In this document: in pieces, positions 7,700 through 12,086 of the stretch
Layout of the letters: each line of letters starts with the position of its first letter
Position numbering within the stretch: the stretch's first letter is position 1
Translations under genes and position numbers: made by a program
From: a bacterium
Lineage (GTDB): Bacteria; Chloroflexota; Dormibacteria; UBA8260; Bog-877
DNA length: 12,086 nucleotides
Assembly (NCBI GenBank): GCA_021817185.1
Contig: JAKAVU010000049.1
Location: forward strand, 1 to 12,086
Direction: 5' to 3'
The notes under the pieces: generated by a model
The model's input: only the letters and a program-made list of their open reading frames with translations
What the model was told of the DNA's origin: nothing
The model's database searches: none

Positions 7700-8200
7700 G
7701 GATGACGAGTTGAGCGAGTGCGAAGATGGGCGAAGTCTGGCGGCCACTGTCGCTTATTGGGGGCACGGTGCTGGACGAAGAGCCCGCTGGCCCAACGCGT
7801 GAGTGGGACGAGTGCTGTTCGTGCTGATGTCACTCTGTACGCGAAATGATTCATGAGTTCTGGTGGCACCTTTTTGTTTGTTACGCTGTGCGACACGAGG
7901 GTGGATACTGCCGGTTGGCGTGATGCGGTTTTTCGGCTGGAACTGGGGGTTGTAATTGAGCCGAATAGTGGCGGGTCGGAGCGGGGCTCCATGCGGACCG
8001 TGGGATGAGCAGCGGAGATGGAAAAAGGGACCGTGCTCTCGCCTTCGCATTCAAGGGAGGTTTGCCGGCTTATGCAGGGAGGACTGACGGCAGGAGTTGT
8101 CATTGGTTGGGCTGTGTGCGGGCGGGAAGTGTGGTAGCTGTGGCGAAAGGGAGTACCGTCGATCAGGTAGCTTCAGGTTTCCTTGTTCGGGACGCCAGTG
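7700..8200. other. 0.5 kb gap between transporter and cyclase genes
   Basis: Two short plus-strand frames, 7853-8008 (51 codons) and 8005-8208 (67 codons), touch through ATGA. Neither has an SD, third positions are close to neutral in the first, and neither resembles a known protein. A minus-strand frame at 7624-8103 has a low-complexity Ser/Thr/Arg/Pro product typical of an antisense shadow and overlaps the transporter end. There is no clear terminator hairpin with a T-run after the transporter. The stretch most likely serves as a leader or promoter region for the cyclase gene, or is decayed sequence. Confidence 0.4.
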
Positions 8201-8202
8201 AT

Positions 8203-8210
8203 GTCTAGAC
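8203..8210. promoter_or_regulatory. Perfect 8-bp palindrome matching a HutC-type operator pattern
   Basis: GTCTAGAC is self-complementary and matches the HutC-subfamily pattern GTMTAKAC exactly in its core, although the 3' flanking base does not fit the fuller consensus. It lies 54 bases before the preferred cyclase start (8264), a sensible position for an operator. If the cyclase instead starts at 8201, the site is inside the gene, which makes a regulatory role less likely. Confidence 0.25.
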
Positions 8211-8263
8211 GGAGGCTCGGCGAGCGCACCGCGCCTTCCTCGGATGTGCGGCCGGGAACGTTC

Positions 8264-9208
8264 ATGAACCTTCCGATGTACGACGAGTTGCCATCAGCCG
8301 AGGCTGGTGGCAAGTCCGCGTGGGGGGTGTTTGGGCGGGACGATTCTCTTGGGACCATCAATTTACAGAGTGCGGAGGCCGTTGTCGGTGCGGCTCGCCT
8401 GGTCAGGAAAGGCTCAGTATTTGTGTTGAACGCCCCGCTGGACGAGTTTGTGCCCCCGTTGGCGCCGGGTCGTGGCGTCCTTCGTCACAGTGTGATTGAT
8501 CGGGGTGGAGGAGCTTTCGATGACGTGGTAGACAACATCTACCCCCAAGTGTCGAGCCAGTGGGACTCGTTGGGCCATGTGGGGTATCGCGTAGGCCGGT
8601 TCTACAATGGCGCGACCGCGGCGGACGTACTTGCCGGGCGACGGAACACAATTGAGCACTGGGCTCGGCGCGGCATCGTGGGTCGGGGGCTGGTTCTAGA
8701 TGTAGCCCGTGCGCGGACCGAGGTTGGTCGCGCGTTCGACCCCGGGTTGGCAGAGGGGTTGGGTGTTGAGGACCTTGAGTTGGCTCGGCGCCGGGCTGGT
8801 CTGGAGTTCAAGCACGGGGACATCCTGCTGCTTCGCACGGGCTTCCTCGGATGGTACCGTAGTCTGAGCACCAAGGCCCGTTCTAGCTTGCCTGCGTCGC
8901 TCACCAGTCCCGGCTTGGACCACGATGAGGCGTTGGTGCGTTACCTCTGGGATGCCGGTGTTAGCGCGGTGGCGGCCGACAACTTTGCCGTCGAAGTCTG
9001 GCCGCCGGATCCAACGGCCGGGGTCTTCGGGTTTCTTCATCGGGTGCTGATCGGCCAAATGGGCTTGGCATTGGGGGAGCTGTGGGACCTTGACATGTTG
9101 GCCGCCGACTGCGCCGCGGACGGGATAGCCGCGTGCTTGGTCGTAAGCGCGCCGCTATACTTGAATGGGGGGATTGGCTCTCCTGCCAATGCTGTGGCGC
9201 TGAAGTAG
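8264..9208 (+). CDS. Cyclase-family metal-dependent hydrolase (kynurenine formamidase-like fold)
   Basis: From ATG 8264 the product is 314 residues, the usual size for the longer branch of this family. It opens with MYDELPSAEAGGKSAWGVFG and DSLGTINLQSAE, the normal N-terminus for this branch. The metal-site region is QVSSQWDSLGHVGY (95-108), followed by FYNG. Compared with the HxGTHxDxxxH motif of kynurenine formamidase, Asp101 and His105 are kept while the two first histidines are Gln95 and Gln99, a pattern I associate with this branch. Later blocks GDILLLRTGFLGWY, AADNFAVEVWPPDP, LHRVLIGQMGLALGE and SAPLYLNGGIGSPANA also fit. Members hydrolyse amides or close/open cyclic compounds in the cytosol; the substrate is unknown. 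Starts at ATG 8201 or TTG 8183 would add 21 or 27 residues; all have weak SDs (GGGA before 8264 and 8201). It is on the same strand as the transporter and may act early on the imported compound. Confidence 0.88.
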   Translation: MNLPMYDELPSAEAGGKSAWGVFGRDDSLGTINLQSAEAVVGAARLVRKGSVFVLNAPLDEFVPPLAPGRGVLRHSVIDRGGGAFDDVVDNIYPQVSSQWDSLGHVGYRVGRFYNGATAADVLAGRRNTIEHWARRGIVGRGLVLDVARARTEVGRAFDPGLAEGLGVEDLELARRRAGLEFKHGDILLLRTGFLGWYRSLSTKARSSLPASLTSPGLDHDEALVRYLWDAGVSAVAADNFAVEVWPPDPTAGVFGFLHRVLIGQMGLALGELWDLDMLAADCAADGIAACLVVSAPLYLNGGIGSPANAVALK

Positions 9209-9423
9209 AGCTACAAGTGACCCTCGGTTGTCTCATGTCACCCGCTCATGAGGACTTCGGGCTGTACAATAGTCGAAGGTCAAGTTGGTACTAATCCGAA
9301 ATGAAGTGAAGGACCAAGTGCCAGCAGCGTGTCGGTCTTGTGTCGGTTCGTGCGGCGGCGGCCATGTGGCTCTAGTTATGTTTGCTTTGGCAACAGAGCG
9401 GTGATCACTTGGGAGAGGCTTGC
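9209..9423. other. Intergenic leader before the DUF3604 gene
   Basis: This 215-base gap holds a TACAAT hexamer at 9265-9270, a possible -10, but no -35 at the right distance. Short inverted repeats TCATG/CATGA (9233-9237, 9247-9251) and GTGAC/GTCAC (9217-9221, 9237-9241) are too weak to call a terminator. A separate promoter for the next gene is possible but unproven. Confidence 0.25.
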
Positions 9424-11277
9424 GTGAGTTACGAGTCCCTATTTGTCAGCGACGAAGGTGCCGACCACGTCTGGATCAGAGATAGCGAGCAGGGCGCTCT
9501 CCGGCGAATCCGTTCCGACGAGATTCAAGCGGTGTTTATGGCAAGAGGAGTGGCTGTTCTCCAAGGTGTCCTGCGGTTTCTCGACGTGGACAGCGCGCAT
9601 CGCTACAGTGGACTGCTGATCGAATCTGTCTCTCGGGTCTATGAGGCGTGCCTTGCGCGCCAGCTCGGAAGGGAGCACTTTACGTGGGAGGCCAAACCGC
9701 TCGATGGCGAAGGCGGCTCGACGCTGGCGGTGTTCGTGTTCGAGTGCGCCATGGGAAACGGGGCACCTTTCCCCCAGCCTAGCGGGACGTTTGACATTTC
9801 CCTTAACGGTGACCACCTTGTGTCCTTCACGTTGACGAAGCGGAGTCGGCGGTGGGTAGAGCGGGACTGCACTTTGTACTACGACGTGCAGAGGGTGCAG
9901 ACTGCGAGTTTCGGGACCTCCTTTACGCTGGACGAGCACATCCGTGAGGAGACAAGCTTCGTGGACGGCTTCATGTTCCTGTGCCTGCCCGTCGAGCGTC
10001 ACGACTTGCGCCGTCCACTAGAGCTTCGCATCGATGCTACGAACAGGCTGCCTTCCATGAACTGGGTACGGGTGGGACGCACGCCGGAACCGGGGTGGGC
10101 GGATGTAATTACGCCGGGACTGGAGCGAGCGCTGCGCGCCCCCGATCGGCCGAAACAGTTCGGCCAGACTGTGCTGTTCGGCGACCTACACAACCACTCT
10201 GGGGAGAGCTTCCTTATCGGCGGGCAGCCACAGGGCGTCGGCGCGAGTGCGCCATGTGGGGTGGGAAGTCGTGAGAGTCTGTTTAGGCACGCAAGGGATA
10301 TCGCAGGGCTTGACTTTTTCTGCCTCTCTGAGCATGACTGGCAGCTATCTGGGGATGATTGGAAGCATCTTAACGAGCTAACTGAGCGTTACTGTACAAG
10401 CGACGGATCGTTCTTAACCCTGCATGGCTATGAGTGGACGTCGCCGTCTTACGGACATCGCAACGTGTATTTCCGGTCGGAGCCTGGACCGTGGTCCTAC
10501 TCTGCCGACCCTAACCTTCTGCAGAACACGGTGCTTGACGGGCAACCGACGCCTGCTGATCTCTGGTCAGGACTTCGGGCCTCGGGCGCTACATTCATGA
10601 CGGTGCCTCACCACATGTCGGCGAAGCAGTTTCCGCTGTCGCTCTGTCATTTCTACGACGAACGGTACGACCTCGTTGCGGAGATTTACTCTTGTTGGGG
10701 CGACTCACTCGAGCACGGGGAGCCTGTGTCCATGCTTACGAGCCGCGTCCGGGAGCTGGCGTTTATCCATTCAATCCGAGCTGGATACCACGTTGGCTTC
10801 ATCGCTAGCTCTGACAGCCACGATGGGCACCCTGGGACTTCACAAGGCACGGAGGCCCGTAACCACATGTTCCACTACCTCGGTAGCGGCGAAGTCGGGG
10901 TACTAGTTGGGTGTCCGAGCCGCGAGGAGGTCTTCGACGCGCTCAGTGCACGCCGCTGCTTCGCAAGCACGGGAGAGAATATTGTGGCCTGCACAGAGAT
11001 GGAGGGCCACCTGATGGGTAGTGTGGTCAAAGGTCGCACGATGTCCCGAGCTCCGACGCTGAGGGTGTGTGCGGGGAGCTTCCTCCCGTTTCAGGAGGTC
11101 GCGATCTACCGCAACGGTTGGATGGTCGATCGCATACTTACAGGACCAGTCGTGAATGTAGACATTGAGTGGCGTGATCCGATGTATTCTCCCGGTGACA
11201 GTGTGAGCTACTTCGCGAAGGTGGTCCGATGTGACGGCGAGCGCGCGTGGACAAGCCCGATATGGGTAGTGGGGTAG
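9424..11277 (+). CDS. DUF3604-family protein with PHP-like metallohydrolase domain
   Basis: The product is 617 residues from GTG 9424, chosen because GGGAGAGG lies about five bases upstream; a TTG at 9382 in the same frame lacks an SD. Residues 1-240 form a beta-rich N-terminal part without a clear motif. From about 250 a PHP-type metal site appears: FGDLHNHSGES with His256 and His258, CLSEHDW (Glu303, His304), LHGYEWTS (His334, Glu337), VPHH (His396, His397), YSCWGDSLEHGE, and IASSDSHDGHPG (Asp464, His466). These residues are the expected ligands of a multinuclear metal centre. A C-terminal region from about 530 looks like a small beta domain. I see no signal peptide or membrane segment, so it is probably cytosolic. 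DUF3604 proteins have no well-established substrate that I can name. The PHP fold commonly hydrolyses phosphoesters, and some relatives act on other bonds. Placement after a cyclase-family hydrolase suggests a hydrolytic step in the same pathway. Confidence 0.9.
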   Translation: MSYESLFVSDEGADHVWIRDSEQGALRRIRSDEIQAVFMARGVAVLQGVLRFLDVDSAHRYSGLLIESVSRVYEACLARQLGREHFTWEAKPLDGEGGSTLAVFVFECAMGNGAPFPQPSGTFDISLNGDHLVSFTLTKRSRRWVERDCTLYYDVQRVQTASFGTSFTLDEHIREETSFVDGFMFLCLPVERHDLRRPLELRIDATNRLPSMNWVRVGRTPEPGWADVITPGLERALRAPDRPKQFGQTVLFGDLHNHSGESFLIGGQPQGVGASAPCGVGSRESLFRHARDIAGLDFFCLSEHDWQLSGDDWKHLNELTERYCTSDGSFLTLHGYEWTSPSYGHRNVYFRSEPGPWSYSADPNLLQNTVLDGQPTPADLWSGLRASGATFMTVPHHMSAKQFPLSLCHFYDERYDLVAEIYSCWGDSLEHGEPVSMLTSRVRELAFIHSIRAGYHVGFIASSDSHDGHPGTSQGTEARNHMFHYLGSGEVGVLVGCPSREEVFDALSARRCFASTGENIVACTEMEGHLMGSVVKGRTMSRAPTLRVCAGSFLPFQEVAIYRNGWMVDRILTGPVVNVDIEWRDPMYSPGDSVSYFAKVVRCDGERAWTSPIWVVG

Positions 11278-11290
11278 AGGTTTGTGGAAA

Positions 11291-11325
11291 GTCGGGACCG
11301 TCTCGACCCCTAAGCTCAATTTTTC
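11291..11325 (+). terminator. Weak candidate terminator after the DUF3604 gene
   Basis: GTCGGGA (11291-11297) can pair with TCTCGAC (11301-11307), one G-T wobble included, around a three-base loop. A short T-run (11320-11324) follows, but 12 bases lie between stem and T-run, so it is not a standard intrinsic terminator. It lies 14 bases after the stop codon, a fitting position. Confidence 0.3.
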
Positions 11326-11515
11326 AGTAGCGCTCTAAAACCGGGGGACTTATGGCCGGCTAGCAGCGAGGCCGTGCCCGGTACAACGCGACTTCGCCGC
11401 GGCGGGCAAGAGGTGGGGACATGCACCTTCAAGGGCGTCGATGGACGGTCTGGGGTGTATCGGCGGACCGGAGCGGGATGCGCTCGTATCGCGTTGACCT
11501 GTCCCTTTCCTTGCC
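11326..11515. other. Remaining intergenic sequence, no gene seen
   Basis: A GTG-initiated frame at 11374-11646 gives 90 residues, but it lacks a well-spaced SD, is rich in Arg/Gly/Thr/Pro, and runs straight through the hairpin array. I regard it as non-coding. Nothing else in this stretch stands out. Confidence 0.4.
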
Positions 11516-11616
11516 AGCCTCAGGCTCGCTCAGGGGCTGAGGGGGAGAGCGCACAAGCTCTGGAAGGCGAGTTCCAGGTCCCTCTGTGGGGACCCCGGAA
11601 GTCGGTCCAGTTGACC
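11516..11616 (+). other. Array of back-to-back short hairpins, candidate structured RNA
   Basis: Six perfect stems follow each other almost without gaps: AGCC/GGCT (11516-11526, loop TCA), CTCAG/CTGAG (11529-11541, loop GGG), AGAGC/GCTCT (11546-11561), CTGGAA/TTCCAG (11560-11577), GGTCCC/GGGACC (11577-11594) and GGTC/GACC (11604-11616). Loops are 3 to 6 bases. The array lies between the DUF3604 gene and a 30-residue ORF that begins 61 bases later. It matches no riboswitch or recombination site I recognise, and no T-run follows, so it is not a terminator. Since DNA hairpins are strand-symmetric, the element could act on either strand or as DNA. Confidence 0.4.
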
Positions 11617-11677
11617 TGTACCCCCAAAACGGACCCGCCCTTGTGAGAGCTTGGCTCCAACAGATGGAGGTGAAGCA

Positions 11678-11770
11678 ATGTTCAGGTACGGGAACAAGGT
11701 GCCGTCCGAGGCATCAAAGTGGATGCTGCCGGGGAGCGAGTGGAGGAGGTGGCCGGAGCTCGCTCACTGA
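11678..11770 (+). CDS. Candidate 30-residue small protein with a strong SD
   Basis: ATG 11678 is preceded by GGAGG (11666-11670) with a seven-base spacer, one of the best SDs in the window. The frame runs 30 codons to TGA at 11768-11770 and stops two bases before the end of the convergent minus-strand gene. About 26 of the 29 codons after the start end in G or C, as expected for a real gene in this genome. The product is basic and aromatic, with the tail WMLPGSEWRRWPELAH (four Trp in total). It has no hydrophobic span or signal peptide. It could be a small regulatory or toxin-like peptide, a leader peptide, or the truncated 5' end of a lost gene. I recognise no family. Confidence 0.45.
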   Translation: MFRYGNKVPSEASKWMLPGSEWRRWPELAH

Positions 11771-11772
11771 GG

Positions 11773-12086
11773 TCAGCTTTGCGAACTCAGGATGGCTATG
11801 ATCAGCAGGGCGCCGACCAATGCCAGCGCAACGACAAGCTCCCGGTAAACGTCATCGGATGGTGTTGGAACAGCAACTGCCTGGGCGCCGCCGACCCAGG
11901 CCGGAACGGGTACCGGCTGCGCCGCTTGCCGCTGGGTCTGGGCGCGCCCCTCCAGCAGGCGCTGGACCTGGTTGGTCATTGCGGCGAGGGCTGCCTGGGG
12001 GCTCTGGGGATCAAACAGGACGTACTCGAGGCCGTTGAGAAGTGCTAGCTCCTTGGCCCCTACCCCCGCCTCGACGAGAGGGATCA
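11773..12086 (-). CDS. C-terminal part of a protein with a TIR-like end and a C-terminal membrane segment, 5' end cut by window edge
   Basis: The reverse strand is open from the right edge (first whole codon at 12084) to TGA at 11773-11775, giving at least 103 residues. It opens with IPLVEAGVGAKELALLNGLEYVLFDPQSPQ... (first 20 seen: IPLVEAGVGAKELALLNGLE), which resembles the end of TIR-like or related Rossmann-type domains, where a phrase like 'IPLVEEGV...GLEYIxFDxxNP' precedes a last helix; here that helix would be AALAAMTNQVQRLLEG. A Gln/Pro/Ala/Val-rich linker of about 35 residues follows, then one hydrophobic segment LVVALALVGALLIIAIL near the end and a four-residue tail (SSQS). This would be a C-terminally anchored membrane protein with its main domain in the cytosol. 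The coding frame is sound; the TIR-like reading rests on a short stretch and is tentative. An internal ATG at 11979 would give only the linker and membrane part. Confidence 0.6.
   Translation of the reverse strand, partial: IPLVEAGVGAKELALLNGLEYVLFDPQSPQAALAAMTNQVQRLLEGRAQTQRQAAQPVPVPAWVGGAQAVAVPTPSDDVYRELVVALALVGALLIIAILSSQS

Noticed and set aside
7624..8103. 159-codon minus-strand ORF between transporter and cyclase
   Set aside because: Ser/Thr/Arg/Pro-rich composition, overlap with the transporter 3' end, and no SD or recognisable domain.
7853..8208. Two short plus-strand ORFs joined by ATGA
   Set aside because: Neither has an SD, the first has nearly neutral third positions, and neither resembles a known protein.
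11374..11646. 90-codon GTG-initiated ORF
   Set aside because: Poorly spaced SD, low-complexity product, and it runs through the hairpin array, so it is more likely non-coding.
1..12086. CRISPR arrays, tRNA or rRNA genes, insertion sequences
   Set aside because: No regularly spaced identical repeats, cloverleaf-like sequence, rRNA segments, transposase motifs or terminal inverted repeats were seen on reading both strands.

Overview
The window looks like chromosomal DNA from a high-GC Gram-positive bacterium, most likely an actinomycete. The genes are GC-rich with G/C favoured at third codon positions, GTG starts occur, Shine-Dalgarno (SD) sites are of the GGAGG type, and the gene families (HutC-type GntR regulator, type III CoA-transferase, double hot-dog MaoC protein, cyclase-family hydrolase, DUF3604) are common in actinobacterial catabolic islands. 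No genus can be named from the sequence alone.

Layout. The left edge holds the 5' part of a GntR/HutC regulator on the minus strand (492 to the edge). A 1.4 kb stretch follows with no convincing gene. A plus-strand block then runs from about 1.9 to 11.3 kb. It begins with a tightly overlapping set: a ThDP-dependent acetolactate-synthase-like enzyme (1967-3742), a CaiB/BaiF-type CoA-transferase (3745-4965), a double hot-dog MaoC-like dehydratase (4949-6046), and a possible 54-residue protein (6043-6207). Next come an MFS transporter of the aromatic-acid/proton symporter style (6323-7699), a 0.5 kb gap, a cyclase-family metal hydrolase (8264-9208), and a large DUF3604/PHP-domain protein (9424-11277). 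The right end holds a 0.4 kb structured intergenic stretch, a candidate 30-residue ORF with a strong SD (11678-11770), and, convergent to it, the C-terminal part of a minus-strand protein that resembles the end of a TIR-like domain followed by a C-terminal membrane segment (11773 to the edge).

How the genes may work together. The central block reads as a catabolic island for an unidentified organic acid or aromatic/amide compound. The MFS carrier would import it, the cyclase and/or PHP enzyme would open a ring, lactone or amide, the CoA-transferase would activate the acid, the hot-dog protein would hydrate or dehydrate the CoA ester, and the ThDP enzyme would cleave or decarboxylate a 2-oxo or 2-hydroxy intermediate. 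The family assignments rest on motifs seen here. The pathway and its substrate are inference. Stops, overlaps and spacings were read by eye, and no database search was possible.
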